Under the pieces are notes generated by a model. The model did no database searches. It saw only the letters and a list, made by a program, of their open reading frames with translations, and had not been told where the DNA came from. From Hymenobacter daecheongensis DSM 21074 (GTDB lineage Bacteria; Bacteroidota; Bacteroidia; Cytophagales; Hymenobacteraceae), in contig NZ_FQYN01000003.1 in the NCBI RefSeq assembly GCF_900141805.1, positions 520,438 through 584,437 of the forward strand: DNA of 64,000 nt. Direction: 5' to 3'. The translations under genes were made by a program, and so were the position numbers. Shown in pieces: positions 34,029 to 42,953 of this stretch (position 1 is the stretch's first letter; each line of letters opens with the position of its first letter).

Positions 34029-34838
34029 TTAAGCGGCAGCCGACTGCCCGTTCTCACGGTCATCAATGGCCTTGCGGAGCTTGGCTACGGCCTGCGTGGC
34101 GCGCTCCTCGTCGAGCCGGTTGATGTTGAGCAACATCTTGGTCTTCTCCTGCCGGGTAATCACCGGATGGTTGAGCAACCGGATAATTTCCTCCTTCTGG
34201 GCGGCCGTAGCGTAGGTTGGCGCTGCAGTTTCGGCCGCCATCGTCGGTTCGGCGGGCACAGCCTTCATGGCCGCTGCAATGGCTGGCTCAGCAGCAGGCT
34301 GCGGAGCCGGAGTGATAGCAACCCCCTTCGCATCGGGCTGATTGCCACCGTACTCCATTTCTTCGGCCGGCGTGGGCTCGTAGCCCGCCGCGCGGATTAT
34401 CCAGGCCAGAATGTTGCGGTACGCCTTGCCGATGGCGCGGGTCTGGGCCATGCTCATGATGGCAAACTCTTGGTAGAACTTCTTGCCCTGCTCCTTATTG
34501 GAGCAGATAGCGAAGCCCGCGCCCACCGTGTGGCCCGACTTCATATCGAAGAGCGTAACCTTGGCCTGGTATTTAATCTCGGTATCGGTGCTCACGTTGA
34601 TGACGTGGTCCACGATGGGCACGATGCCCAAGCGCGAGCCGGCGTACTGCCAGCCTTCCACGTTCACAAACTCTTTGCCCTGCACCGTAGTGCTGAGCTT
34701 ATTTTCCTTAATGAACTTGGCCAGATCCGTGGCCAAGTGCAGCGTCTCGTCGGAGCGGGCAATATCGTAGCTCTCGACTTTGGTCTTGGTGACCTGATTC
34801 TTGGTGGTTTTGATGGCTTCGTTCATGGCGGTTTCCAT
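34029..34838 (-). CDS. uncharacterised protein, recombination/ssDNA-annealing-like
   Basis: Not assigned to a named family. 269 aa from the ATG at 34838; a second ATG at 34826 is possible. The core (about 25-165) has GWQYAGSRLGIVP, VTLFDMKSGHTVGAGFAICS and a conserved-looking block MSMAQTRAIGKAYRNILAW followed by AAGYEPTPAEEMEY. Then comes an Ala/Pro linker of about 50 residues and a C-terminal helical region with AAQKEEIIRLLNHP, as in phage RecT/ERF-type proteins that end in a small binding domain. Resemblance to phage recombination proteins is my inference. The upstream 200 bases are AT-rich compared with the surroundings, which hints at transfer. Confidence 0.7.
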   Translation of the reverse strand: METAMNEAIKTTKNQVTKTKVESYDIARSDETLHLATDLAKFIKENKLSTTVQGKEFVNVEGWQYAGSRLGIVPIVDHVINVSTDTEIKYQAKVTLFDMKSGHTVGAGFAICSNKEQGKKFYQEFAIMSMAQTRAIGKAYRNILAWIIRAAGYEPTPAEEMEYGGNQPDAKGVAITPAPQPAAEPAIAAAMKAVPAEPTMAAETAAPTYATAAQKEEIIRLLNHPVITRQEKTKMLLNINRLDEERATQAVAKLRKAIDDRENGQSAAA

Positions 34839-35071
34839 AAGTGTCCTGTTACGTTCTGTTGTTCTATATAGCAAACCAAGAAGCCTGCCGATTCGTGCAA
34901 AAAATTACGAAATTTTACTATTGATTATCAATGAGTTACAAATTATTTTTCCAACCTTATTAGCCAGCCTAATTTCTTTGGCTTTTTCAGGTCTTTTAGG
35001 TCTGATTGTTAAGTCATTAGATCTACGAAAATCATTCCTTGCGCGGATGAATCTGACCCGAGAAAACGCAG
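34839..35071. other. AT-rich intergenic stretch, no gene seen
   Basis: This gap is clearly richer in A/T than the rest of the window, with homopolymer runs and no stable hairpin until the terminator at 35072. No coding frame with family motifs was found. It probably holds the promoter of the gene at 34838 and may mark an insertion boundary. Confidence 0.5.
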
Positions 35072-35103
35072 AAAGCCCCACCGGGCTATCCGGCGGGGCT
35101 TTT
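35072..35103 (-). terminator. terminator after the LolD-like gene
   Basis: Stem GCCCCACCGG/CCGGCGGGGC (one mismatch) with a 5-base loop, 19 bases after the stop codon, short T-run on the minus strand. Confidence 0.65.
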
Positions 35104-35121
35104 CTTGGCCAATCAGGTAAG

Positions 35122-35775
35122 CTACTCCGAAATGTGGCCGTCCTTCATGGTGATGGTGCGGTCGGCCATTTCGGCCAGCTGGTCGTTGTGGGTCACGATG
35201 ACGAAGGTCTGGCCCAATTCTTTGCGCAGCAGAAAGAAAATCTGGTGCAGCTCGTGGGCATTCTGCGAGTCGAGGTTGCCGCTGGGCTCGTCGGCAAAGA
35301 TGATTTCGGGCGAGTTGATGAGGGCGCGGGCTACGGCCGTGCGCTGCTGCTCGCCGCCGCTCATTTCGGAGGGCTTGTGGTCGGCGCGGCGCTCCAGGTT
35401 CAGCATACCGAGCAATTCGCGGGCCCGCACCCGGGTCTCCTTCTCCGAGCGGCCCGCCAGGTACGCCGGCAGGCACACGTTTTCGAGGGCCGTGAACTCG
35501 GGCAGCAGGTTGTGAAACTGGAAGATGAAGCCGATATGGCGGTTGCGGAACTTGGCCAGATTAGCCCGCCCCAGCGAGCTGACCGACGTGCCATCAAACA
35601 GCACCTCGCCCGAATCCGGATTGTCCAGCGTGCCCAGAATGTGCAGCAGCGTGCTTTTGCCGGCCCCCGAGGAGCCCACGATGGACACGATTTCCGACTT
35701 CTCAATCGTCAGGTCGATGCCTTTGAGCACTTCCAGCGTATTATATTTCTTCCGAACGTTGATGGCTTGGAGCAA
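35122..35775 (-). CDS. ABC transporter ATP-binding protein, LolD/MacB type
   Basis: ATPase subunit of a lipoprotein-releasing or MacB-like exporter. 217 aa. Walker [13 protein letters not shown] near 35, Q-loop [17 protein letters not shown], signature [19 protein letters not shown], Walker [14 protein letters not shown]-loop FVIVTHND. The lack of a permease gene next to it is unusual; LolCE or MacB-like partners must be elsewhere. The start is a TTG at 35775; a TAGCTTTG box 34 bases upstream supports it, and no ATG is available in frame. Confidence 0.9.
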   Translation of the reverse strand: MLQAINVRKKYNTLEVLKGIDLTIEKSEIVSIVGSSGAGKSTLLHILGTLDNPDSGEVLFDGTSVSSLGRANLAKFRNRHIGFIFQFHNLLPEFTALENVCLPAYLAGRSEKETRVRARELLGMLNLERRADHKPSEMSGGEQQRTAVARALINSPEIIFADEPSGNLDSQNAHELHQIFFLLRKELGQTFVIVTHNDQLAEMADRTITMKDGHISE

Positions 35776-35809
35776 GGGAAACGGGATTGAATGAGCTGGT
35801 CTTACGAGA

Positions 35810-35817
35810 CAAAGCTA
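35810..35817 (-). promoter_or_regulatory. -7 box TAGCTTTG for the LolD-like gene
   Basis: Exact TAnnTTTG on the minus strand, 34 bases before the TTG start. No -33 TTTG is seen. Confidence 0.5.
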
Positions 35818-35957
35818 CGCAATGTCGTGCGTTGTCGGGTTTGCCCGACTAATTCAGTAGATTTCGTGGGCCGGCTGGCGGTGGTGGTGGCGCTAAAACC
35901 CTTTCTATGCACCTTTTTTGGCCTTTTTTGCTGGCCTTCGTCTCCCAAGATTCCGGT

Positions 35958-37082
35958 ATGCTGACTTCTTTCCGCTGGCGTCGTTGGCTGCTGCTGCCCG
36001 TGGTGGCGCTGGTGCTGCTGATGGCCACGGCGGCCGCGTGGTGGCGCACGCCCCGCACGCCGCAAGCGGCCACCACGCTGGTTTTCAGCAACCGGCCGGC
36101 CGCCGTGCTGGCCGCCGATGGCCGGTTTCGGGGTGTGAGCTGGGTAGCCGCTGACTCGGCCGCTTCCACCGACCTAGCCCCGCTGCTCCGCGCCCACGTC
36201 ACCTGGATTGCCCAGACGCCCTTCGGCTGGCAGGCCGGTGCCAACGTGCCCACCGTGCAGCTGCACACCCAGCGCCCGCCCGGCCGCCACGGCTACTGGG
36301 GCGAAAGTGACTACGGCCTGGCCCAAACGGCCCTGCAGGCCCGTCGGCAGGGCATTCATACTCTGCTCAAGCCTCACCTCTGGATTCGGGGCAACGGCAC
36401 CTGGCCCGGCGATATTGAGATGCAAAACCCCGCCGACTGGCAGGCGTGGTTTGCCAGCTACACTGCTTTTATAGTGCACTACGCCCGGCTGGCGGAGGCC
36501 GAACACCTGGAAGCGCTGTGCATTGGCACCGAGCTGGAAAAGACCGTGGGCCACGAGGCCGAGTGGCGGGAGTTGATAAAGCAGGTGCGGCAGGTGTACC
36601 ACGGCCCGCTCACCTACGCCGCCAACTGGAGCGGAGAATTTGAAAAAATCCGCTTCTGGGACGCGCTGGACTTCATTGGCATTCAGGCCTATTTCCCGCT
36701 CAGCAAAGCCGACCGCCCAACTAAAAAGGAGCTTTTGGCCAACTGGCAGCCGCATTTAAAAGCTATTGAGCGGGTGCAGAAGCAGTTTAAAAAGCCCGTG
36801 GTTTTCACCGAGGCCGGCTACAAAAACACGCCCGACGCCGCCATCGAGCCCTGGAAGTGGCCCGACCGCAGCGCCACCTTCTTTCCCGCCGACGAGGCCA
36901 CGCAGGCCGCCTGCTACGAGGCAATGTTCGAGACGTTCTGGCCCCGGCCGTGGTTTAAGGGCTTGTTTGTGTGGAAGTGGTATCCCGGCCTGGCCCCCGA
37001 CGGCCCCGCCCGCCGCCACGCCGACTTCACGCCCCAGCACAAGCCTGCGGAGCAGGTAATGGCGAAGTGGTATGGCCGGTAA
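35958..37082 (+). CDS. membrane-anchored TIM-barrel glycoside hydrolase, GH113-like
   Basis: Probable endo-acting glycosidase (GH113 includes beta-mannanases) tethered to the membrane by an N-terminal anchor (RWRRW then a hydrophobic stretch). 374 aa from the ATG at 35958; an ATG at 35907 would add 17 residues with no clear gain. The barrel shows FRGVSWVAAD, HTLLKPHLWIRGNGTWPG, CIGTELEKT with Glu192 as the likely acid/base, and KPVVFTEAGYKNT with Glu285 as the likely nucleophile, then FVWKWYPG. Not in a polysaccharide-utilisation locus. Substrate unproven. Confidence 0.85.
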   Translation: MLTSFRWRRWLLLPVVALVLLMATAAAWWRTPRTPQAATTLVFSNRPAAVLAADGRFRGVSWVAADSAASTDLAPLLRAHVTWIAQTPFGWQAGANVPTVQLHTQRPPGRHGYWGESDYGLAQTALQARRQGIHTLLKPHLWIRGNGTWPGDIEMQNPADWQAWFASYTAFIVHYARLAEAEHLEALCIGTELEKTVGHEAEWRELIKQVRQVYHGPLTYAANWSGEFEKIRFWDALDFIGIQAYFPLSKADRPTKKELLANWQPHLKAIERVQKQFKKPVVFTEAGYKNTPDAAIEPWKWPDRSATFFPADEATQAACYEAMFETFWPRPWFKGLFVWKWYPGLAPDGPARRHADFTPQHKPAEQVMAKWYGR

Positions 37083-37083
37083 G

Positions 37084-37288
37084 CTGTCATTGCGAAGAAG
37101 AAGACTGTCATTGCGAGCAACGCGAAGCAATCCGTCCTCTGAAATGTAAAAAGCTCTGTTAACCCAAAAAGCCCTGACGTATGCCTTGCGTCAGGGCTTT
37201 CTGCTGAATCAAGGTTTGGATCAATGTCTAGGACGGATTGCTTCGTCGTGCCTCCTCGCAATGACAGCATGCTTCTTCGCAATGACAG
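37084..37288. repeat. complex inverted repeat, GTCATTGCGAGC type
   Basis: The left arm from 37084 carries two CTGTCATTGCGA starts (37084 and 37105) and GCGAAGCAATCCGTCC. The right arm 37229-37288 mirrors this, again with two copies. The centre holds a terminator-like hairpin AAAGCCCTGACG/CGTCAGGGCTTT at about 37167-37201. It fills the gap before sucC. Confidence 0.85.
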
Positions 37289-37319
37289 CGGGCATAACGC
37301 GGCACAACCGATTATTGTC

Positions 37320-37327
37320 TACTTTCG
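37320..37327 (+). promoter_or_regulatory. -7-like box TACTTTCG for sucC
   Basis: Seven of eight bases of TAnnTTTG, 42 bases before the sucC ATG, directly after the inverted repeat. Confidence 0.35.
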
Positions 37328-37369
37328 TGGCCGCAAACCACCCGTCAACCCCACTGAACTGGACCCTCT

Positions 37370-38572
37370 ATGAACATTCACGAATATCAGGGTAAGGAAA
37401 TTCTTAAGCGCTACGGCGTCCGCGTGCAGGAAGGCATAGTGGCCGATACCGCCGAGGAGGCCGTTGAAGCCGCCAAAAAGCTGACCGCTGACACCGGCAC
37501 CAGCTGGTACGTTATCAAGGCCCAGATTCACGCCGGCGGCCGGGGCAAAGGCGGTGGGGTGAAACTCGCCAAAAACCTGGAGCAGGTAAAAGACATTGCC
37601 GGCCAGATTATTGGCATGCAGCTCGTGACCAAGCAGACCGGTGCCGAAGGCCGCAAGGTGCACAAGGTGCTCATCGCCCAGGATGTATACTATCCTGGCG
37701 AGTCGGAGACGAAGGAATTCTACATGAGCGTGCTGCTGGACCGCGGCACTGGCAAAAACGTCATCATCTATACCACCGAGGGCGGTATGGACATTGAAGA
37801 AGTAGCCGAGGCGCATCCCGAGAAGATTCACCGCGAGCATGTAGACCCGCGCGTGGGTCTGCGCCCCTTCCAGGCAGCCAAGATTGCCTTCAACCTGGGC
37901 CTGACCGGCCCGGCCCAGAAGGAGATGGTGAAGTTCGTGCAGGCGCTGTACAAGGCATACGACGAGACGGACTCGGCTATGTTCGAAATCAACCCGGTGC
38001 TGAAAACTTCGGACAATAAGATCCTGGCCGTAGACGCCAAGGTGACGCTGGACGAAAACGCGCTGTACCGCCACCCCGATTTCGTGGCCCTGCGCGACAC
38101 CAATGAGGAAGACCCGCTGGAAGTGGAAGCTTCGGCCTCGAACCTGAACTACGTGAAGCTCGACGGCAACGTGGGCTGCATGGTGAACGGGGCCGGCCTG
38201 GCCATGGCGACTATGGATATTATCAAGCTTTCGGGCGGCGAGCCGGCCAACTTCCTCGACGTAGGCGGTGGAGCCAACGCGCAGACCGTAGAAGCCGGTT
38301 TCCGCATCATCCTGAAGGATCCGAACGTAAAAGCCATTCTGATCAACATCTTCGGCGGCATTGTGCGCTGCGACCGGGTGGCCAACGGCGTGGTGGAAGC
38401 CTACAAGAACATCGGCGATATTAAGGTGCCGATCATCGTGCGTCTGCAAGGCACCAACGCCGAAGAAGGGGCCCGCATCATCGACGAAAGCGGCCTGAAA
38501 GTTTACTCGGCCGTGCTGCTGAAGGATGCTGCCGAGCGCGTGAAAGAAGTGTTGGCGGCTCAGGTGGCCTAG
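37370..38572 (+). CDS. sucC: succinyl-CoA synthetase (ADP-forming) beta subunit
   Basis: TCA-cycle enzyme; the beta subunit binds nucleotide through an ATP-grasp domain and joins CoA to succinate with the alpha subunit. 400 aa. Begins [17 protein letters not shown]; the ATP-grasp segment has [19 protein letters not shown] near 46-64; metal site FEINPVLKT near 205; C-terminal [16 protein letters not shown], then [16 protein letters not shown]. sucD is not adjacent; in Bacteroidota the two genes are often apart. It links to the paa pathway through succinyl-CoA. Confidence 0.97.
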   Translation: MNIHEYQGKEILKRYGVRVQEGIVADTAEEAVEAAKKLTADTGTSWYVIKAQIHAGGRGKGGGVKLAKNLEQVKDIAGQIIGMQLVTKQTGAEGRKVHKVLIAQDVYYPGESETKEFYMSVLLDRGTGKNVIIYTTEGGMDIEEVAEAHPEKIHREHVDPRVGLRPFQAAKIAFNLGLTGPAQKEMVKFVQALYKAYDETDSAMFEINPVLKTSDNKILAVDAKVTLDENALYRHPDFVALRDTNEEDPLEVEASASNLNYVKLDGNVGCMVNGAGLAMATMDIIKLSGGEPANFLDVGGGANAQTVEAGFRIILKDPNVKAILINIFGGIVRCDRVANGVVEAYKNIGDIKVPIIVRLQGTNAEEGARIIDESGLKVYSAVLLKDAAERVKEVLAAQVA

Positions 38573-38619
38573 CGCTTTTGCGGCAACTCCCATTGCCGCT
38601 TTAATACCTACTACTGAAG

Positions 38620-38652
38620 AAAGCCTGTCCGAATTCCGGACGGGCTTTTTTT
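38620..38652 (+). terminator. terminator after sucC
   Basis: Stem AAGCCTGTCCG/CGGACGGGCTT with loop AATTC and a seven-T run. Confidence 0.9.
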
Positions 38653-38806
38653 AGCCTGTCCAGGGAAATAGTATAGTTTCATACTAATATGATATAGGTT
38701 AATACAAATAAATTATATAATTTTAACAACACAACCTGTATCAAGTCATTTACGTTAGTAGTCAGCTCAACTGCACTGCTATTGCCCTACTGCACCACCT
38801 TCCGCT

Positions 38807-39664
38807 ATGGAGTTTCAGACTTTTACAAAATCGTTAGCCATTACGCTGCTTTTCCTGCTGGGCTACCAGCAGGCTACCATTGCCCAGAGCCGGCTCCGGC
38901 CGCTGGCCTTCGACAAGGACTCAGACCCGACGCCGTACACGTTTCAGCGCAGCTCGCCCGATGAGCCCTACCTGATGAACCTCTATACTTCTTATGCTCT
39001 GGAAGATATAGTGGCGGGCAAAGACACGGATCTGGCTAAAGTGCGGGCCGTATGCTCGTGGGTGCACAACCGCTGGACGCACGATGGCCGCAACGAAGCC
39101 AAGAAAGCTGACCCGATTTCCATCTTGCAGGAGGCCGCCATGGGGCAGCAGTTTCAGTGCGTCGAATACAGCATCGTGATTGTGGGAGCCCTTACGGCCT
39201 TGGGCATTCCGGCCCGGCCGCTCAACCTGAAAACGGCCGATGTGGAAATCCGCCGCGATGGGGCCGGCCACGCTGTAGCGGAAGCCTGGCTGCGCGACCA
39301 GCAGAAATGGGTGATGGTGGATGGGCAGTGGGATGTAGTTCCCATGCTCAATGACACGCCTCTGAATGCCGTGGAGCTGCAGGCCGCCTTGGCCAGCAAA
39401 GCGCCGGGCCTGCGCATCGAAACCAACTCTGAAACCAAGAGCAAGCCGTATTTCTCCTGGCTGGCCGACTACCTGTACTACTTTGATACGGTGCTGGATA
39501 CCCGTTTCGGCGTTAAGACCGCCCCGAGCGGACTAATGCTGGTGCCGATGGGCGCAAAGAAGCCTACTGTTTTTCAGCACGATACGCCCATCAGTCGGAT
39601 GCGCTACACGCACTCTGTCTCCACTTTCTACCAACCCGTGCCATCGATGACGGCTCTGAACTAG
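38807..39664 (+). CDS. exported transglutaminase-like cysteine protein
   Basis: 285 aa with a signal peptide ending near residue 27 (ATIAQS). The transglutaminase core has the catalytic triad in order: Cys118 in GQQFQCVEYS, His155 in GAGHAVAEAW and Asp172 in KWVMVDGQWD. Such bacterial proteins are usually proteases or peptide cyclases rather than crosslinkers. Located in the periplasm or outside. It is convergent with the second ohr gene. The preceding 130 bases are AT-rich and hold no recognised gene. Function unproven. Confidence 0.88.
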   Translation: MEFQTFTKSLAITLLFLLGYQQATIAQSRLRPLAFDKDSDPTPYTFQRSSPDEPYLMNLYTSYALEDIVAGKDTDLAKVRAVCSWVHNRWTHDGRNEAKKADPISILQEAAMGQQFQCVEYSIVIVGALTALGIPARPLNLKTADVEIRRDGAGHAVAEAWLRDQQKWVMVDGQWDVVPMLNDTPLNAVELQAALASKAPGLRIETNSETKSKPYFSWLADYLYYFDTVLDTRFGVKTAPSGLMLVPMGAKKPTVFQHDTPISRMRYTHSVSTFYQPVPSMTALN

Positions 39665-39690
39665 TTCAGCGGGCTCTTTCCGATGACTCG

Positions 39691-39735
39691 CAAGCAAAAG
39701 GCCCTTCCAACGAATTGGAAGGGCCTTTTGCTTGC
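39691..39735. terminator. bidirectional terminator between transglutaminase and ohr2
   Basis: Perfect 20-bp stem CAAGCAAAAGGCCCTTCCAA with loop CGAA; A/T tracts at both stem ends let it serve both convergent genes. Confidence 0.92.
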
Positions 39736-39754
39736 GAGCCTGCTATAGCAGCAG

Positions 39755-40210
39755 CTACTTACCGGCTTCTTCGGGCACTGCGGCGGCAGCTTCGCCGGCC
39801 ATTTTCAGCTCAACTTCCATGTTGCCTCTGGTGCCGACCGAGTACGGGCATATTTCGTGGGCTTTGTTGACCATCGCCAGCGCCTTTTGCGAGTCCATGC
39901 CTTTCAGATCCACGTTCAGCACGGCGCTCAGTCCATACGCTTCGCCTTCCTGAAACAGCGTGACGGAGCATTGCACGGTGCTGGCGGGGTCGAGCCGCTC
40001 GTTTTGCTGGCCCGCTACTACCAGCAGCGCCTGCTGGAAGCAGGAGGCATAGCCAGCGGCAAATAGCTGCTCGGGGTTGGTAGCGCCTTTCTTGCCGCCC
40101 AGCCCTTCCGGCACCGACATATCCATATCGATGATGCTGTCGGAGGAAAGAACATGGCCGCTGCGGCCGCCGGTAGCCGTTGCGTCGGCCGTGTACAGGG
40201 TCTTTTTCAT
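39755..40210 (-). CDS. Ohr family organic hydroperoxide resistance protein, second copy
   Basis: 151 aa. Same fold and motifs as ohr: GATNPEQLFAAGYASC with Cys57, and HEICPYSVGTRG with Cys121. It differs in a shorter loop before NPEQ and a C-terminal Ala/Glu tail (GEAAAAVPEEAGK). There is no MarR gene beside it, so its regulation is separate from the ohrR-ohr pair. Role: thiol-dependent removal of organic hydroperoxides. Confidence 0.93.
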   Translation of the reverse strand: MKKTLYTADATATGGRSGHVLSSDSIIDMDMSVPEGLGGKKGATNPEQLFAAGYASCFQQALLVVAGQQNERLDPASTVQCSVTLFQEGEAYGLSAVLNVDLKGMDSQKALAMVNKAHEICPYSVGTRGNMEVELKMAGEAAAAVPEEAGK

Positions 40211-40308
40211 ACGGGGTTTATAGATGGTTGTGTGCCTTTATAACTACCCTGACTGCGTTAAGGTTATCCGAATGCGGGCAGCAAAGCGCGATTCAAATGC
40301 CGTTCAGG

Positions 40309-40340
40309 TTTGGCGGCACGTGTTTTTCTCTCTACTTTTG
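40309..40340 (+). promoter_or_regulatory. consensus promoter for tRNA-Arg(CCG)
   Basis: TTTG at 40309-40312, 20 bases, then TACTTTTG at 40333-40340, an exact match to the Bacteroidota consensus. The tRNA begins 21 bases after the -7 box. Confidence 0.8.
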
Positions 40341-40361
40341 CTCCCATACCGCTCACGACCT

Positions 40362-40436
40362 GGTCGCGTCGTACAACGGATAGTATAAGAGTTTCCGAAG
40401 CTCTTGATCTAGGTTCGATTCCTAGCGCGACCACCA
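40362..40436 (+). tRNA. tRNA-Arg (CCG anticodon), CCA encoded
   Basis: Acceptor GGTCGCG/CGCGACC; D arm GTAC/GTAT; anticodon stem AGAGT/GCTCT with loop TTCCGAA (anticodon CCG, reads CGG); T arm CTAGG-TTCGATT-CCTAG; discriminator A and genomic CCA at 40434-40436. Confidence 0.93.
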
Positions 40437-40473
40437 AAAAGGCCCTTCACGATACCGTGAAGGGCCTTTTTAC
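40437..40473 (+). terminator. terminator after tRNA-Arg
   Basis: Stem AAAAAGGCCCTTCACG/CGTGAAGGGCCTTTTT with loop ATAC, directly behind the tRNA CCA. Confidence 0.9.
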
Positions 40474-40739
40474 GTTTGCGGGTAGCGGCGGGGCGGATTT
40501 GCCAGAGCTGGGGCGCGGTTAGGGGCAAGCCTGCGGCTTCCTGGCTGGGCCTGCGGGCCGGCTGCGGGGCGGGTGGTTTCACTGAAGTTTCTTTACCCAC
40601 CGGTTGGCCTGCTACCACCTTCACGACCGAATAAGCGTACTCGCTGCTGGTGGTGATGAAGAATGCCGGGGAGGCAGACTAGGCTTCGTGCTGGTTTACC
40701 TGCTTACCGGAGCCTTCTTGCGCCCCTTGCCCTGTCCAC
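40474..40739. other. gap with possible C-terminal gene remnant on minus strand
   Basis: No complete gene. An open minus-strand frame from about 40679 down into the tRNA terminator reads SPAFFITTSSEYAYSVVKVV and then a Pro/Arg-rich stretch. It starts right after a stop codon and continues into the hairpin, so it looks like a fragment of a lost gene or chance. No function is assigned. Confidence 0.25.
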
Positions 40740-42782
40740 ATGCCTGATCCAACCTCCTTTCCTGCCGATGATGCGCTGAATATGGCCAAGCAGGTGCACC
40801 CCGAAAGCGTGGGGACCCTCCGCCGCGAGCAGCTCACGCCTGAAGCCGCCGCCGCGCCTCAGGGCCACGACGTGCCCGGCCATAACCACGGAACGGACGA
40901 CGGCCACAGCCACGACCACGGCCTATCCGGCGCTAACCGCTACCGCTGGCCCGGCCTCAGTCTGGTGCTGCTGCTGAGCGGTCTGGCGCTGGATTACTAC
41001 CATGTCGGATTTTTTACGGGCTTTGTGCGCCTGGTTTGGTACGGGGCGGCGTTTTTGCCCGTGGGCTGGCAGGTGCTGAAGGCGGCCGTGCTTAGCATTC
41101 CTTCGGGCAACGTCTTCAATGAATTTCTGCTGATGAGCCTGGCCACGCTGGGCGCGTTTGCTATTGGCGAATACCCGGAGGGCGTGGCCGTAATGCTGTT
41201 CTATACCGTGGGCGAGCTGTTTCAGGATGCGGCCGTGAACCGGGCCAAACGCAGCATCCGGGCCCTGCTCGAAATTCAGGCCACCGAAGTAACCGTGGTG
41301 CGCGACGGCCAAAGCCTGGTGCTCGACCCCAGGCAGGTGCAGCCCGGCGACACTATTGAGGTGCGGCCCGGCGAGAAAGTAGCTTTGGACGGCACCCTCA
41401 CGCAAGGCCCGGCCTCATTCAACACGGCCGCCCTCACCGGCGAATCGGTGCCGCAGACCAAGCAAACGGGCGAAGTGGTGCTGGCCGGCATGATCAATCA
41501 GGATTCGTTGGTGCGGGTGCTGGTCACGGCGGCGTATCAGGATACCAAGCTGGCCCGGATGCTGGCTATGGTGCAGGACGCGGTGGGCCGCAAGGCCAAA
41601 ACCCAGCAGTTCATCACTAAGTTTGCTAGGGTGTACACGCCTATTGTGGTGGCGCTGGCCGCGCTGCTCGTGCTGGTGCCCTATTTCGTGGTCGATGACT
41701 ACGTGTTTCGTACCTGGCTCTACCGGGCGCTGGTATTCCTGGTCATTTCCTGCCCTTGCGCGCTGGTTATCAGCATTCCGCTGGGCTATTTTGGGGGCAT
41801 CGGTGCGGCTTCCAGGGCGGGCATCTTGTTCAAGGGCTCCAACTTTCTGGATGTGATGCGGGAGCTGGATACGGTGGTGCTGGACAAGACCGGGACGCTC
41901 ACGCAGGGCGTGTTTGCTGTACAACAGGTGCAACCCGCGCCCGGCCTGGAGGCTGCGTGGCTGCTGCGCCTGGCCGGAGCCCTCGAAACCAAATCGACCC
42001 ACCCCATTGCCAGAGCCGTGGTGCTGCACGTGGGGGCCGCCGCCGGCGTGCCCGTGGAGAGCGTGGAGGAAATAGCCGGTCACGGCCTGCGCGGCCGCGT
42101 GGAGGGCCACGACGTGCTGGCCGGCAATGCCAAGCTGCTCAGCCGGTTCAGCGTGGCCTACCCGCCCGAAGTGGATGAGGTGGACGACAGCATTGTGGTG
42201 GTGGCCATCGATGGCCAGTATGCCGGCTACCTCACCGTGGCCGATGCGCCGAAAGCCGACGCCGAGCAGACCGTGCGCGCGCTACGCGCCGACGGCATCA
42301 CCAAAATCGTGATGCTTTCCGGCGATAAGGACAGCATCACACAACGGGTGGCCACGGAGCTGGGCATTGCGGAAGCTCACGGCGGACTGCTGCCCGAAGA
42401 CAAGGCCCGCTACGTGCAGCAGTACAAGGAAGCAGGCCACAAGCTGGCCTTCGTAGGCGATGGGGTGAACGACGCGCCTGTGGTGGCCCTGGCCGACGTG
42501 GGCATTGCCATGGGCGGCCTGGGCTCCGATGCCACTATCGAAACGGCCGACGTGGTGATTCAGACCGACCAGCCCGGCAAGATTGTTACTGCCCGCCGCA
42601 TTGCCCGCGCCACGCATACGGTGGTGTGGCAAAATATCTGGCTGGCATTCGTAGTGAAGGCTGTTGTGCTGGTGCTGGGGGCCGGCGGCCTGGCTACCAT
42701 GTGGGAGGCCGTGTTTGCCGATGTGGGCGTGGCGCTGCTGGCCATTCTGAACGCCGTGCGCATTCAGCGTATGCGGTTTTAG
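40740..42782 (+). CDS. heavy-metal P1B-type ATPase, Zn/Cd/Pb exporter type
   Basis: Pumps divalent soft metals out of the cytoplasm with ATP. 680 aa. The N-terminus lacks an HMA CxxC domain and instead has a His-rich stretch near 45-62 (GHNHGTDDGHSHDHG). Further along are the A-domain TGES motif (TGESVPQTK), the membrane CPC motif at 338-340 (SCPCALVISIP), phosphorylation Asp382 in DKTGTLT, the P1B HP motif (STHPIA) and hinge GDGVNDAP. The CPC motif and His-rich tail suggest Zn/Cd (ZntA-like). No metal-responsive regulator lies next to it. Confidence 0.93.
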   Translation: MPDPTSFPADDALNMAKQVHPESVGTLRREQLTPEAAAAPQGHDVPGHNHGTDDGHSHDHGLSGANRYRWPGLSLVLLLSGLALDYYHVGFFTGFVRLVWYGAAFLPVGWQVLKAAVLSIPSGNVFNEFLLMSLATLGAFAIGEYPEGVAVMLFYTVGELFQDAAVNRAKRSIRALLEIQATEVTVVRDGQSLVLDPRQVQPGDTIEVRPGEKVALDGTLTQGPASFNTAALTGESVPQTKQTGEVVLAGMINQDSLVRVLVTAAYQDTKLARMLAMVQDAVGRKAKTQQFITKFARVYTPIVVALAALLVLVPYFVVDDYVFRTWLYRALVFLVISCPCALVISIPLGYFGGIGAASRAGILFKGSNFLDVMRELDTVVLDKTGTLTQGVFAVQQVQPAPGLEAAWLLRLAGALETKSTHPIARAVVLHVGAAAGVPVESVEEIAGHGLRGRVEGHDVLAGNAKLLSRFSVAYPPEVDEVDDSIVVVAIDGQYAGYLTVADAPKADAEQTVRALRADGITKIVMLSGDKDSITQRVATELGIAEAHGGLLPEDKARYVQQYKEAGHKLAFVGDGVNDAPVVALADVGIAMGGLGSDATIETADVVIQTDQPGKIVTARRIARATHTVVWQNIWLAFVVKAVVLVLGAGGLATMWEAVFADVGVALLAILNAVRIQRMRF

Positions 42783-42953
42783 AGCGCACCGGGCCGGCTT
42801 TGGTCGGGCTGGCTGCCCAGTACCTTTCGTTGGAGCCCGGCAAGCTGAACTATAGGCGAGCCGGCAATCTTACCCTTGCCTTAATCCTATCGTTTCCTTG
42901 TTTTTTATCTTATATTAGGGGCAGTTAAGCGTTTTACCATTTGCACCTGCATC

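Noticed and set aside
40409..40624. 71-aa minus-strand frame next to tRNA-Arg as a complete gene
   Set aside because: It overlaps the tRNA and its terminator in antisense; a possible remnant is noted, but no intact gene can be supported.
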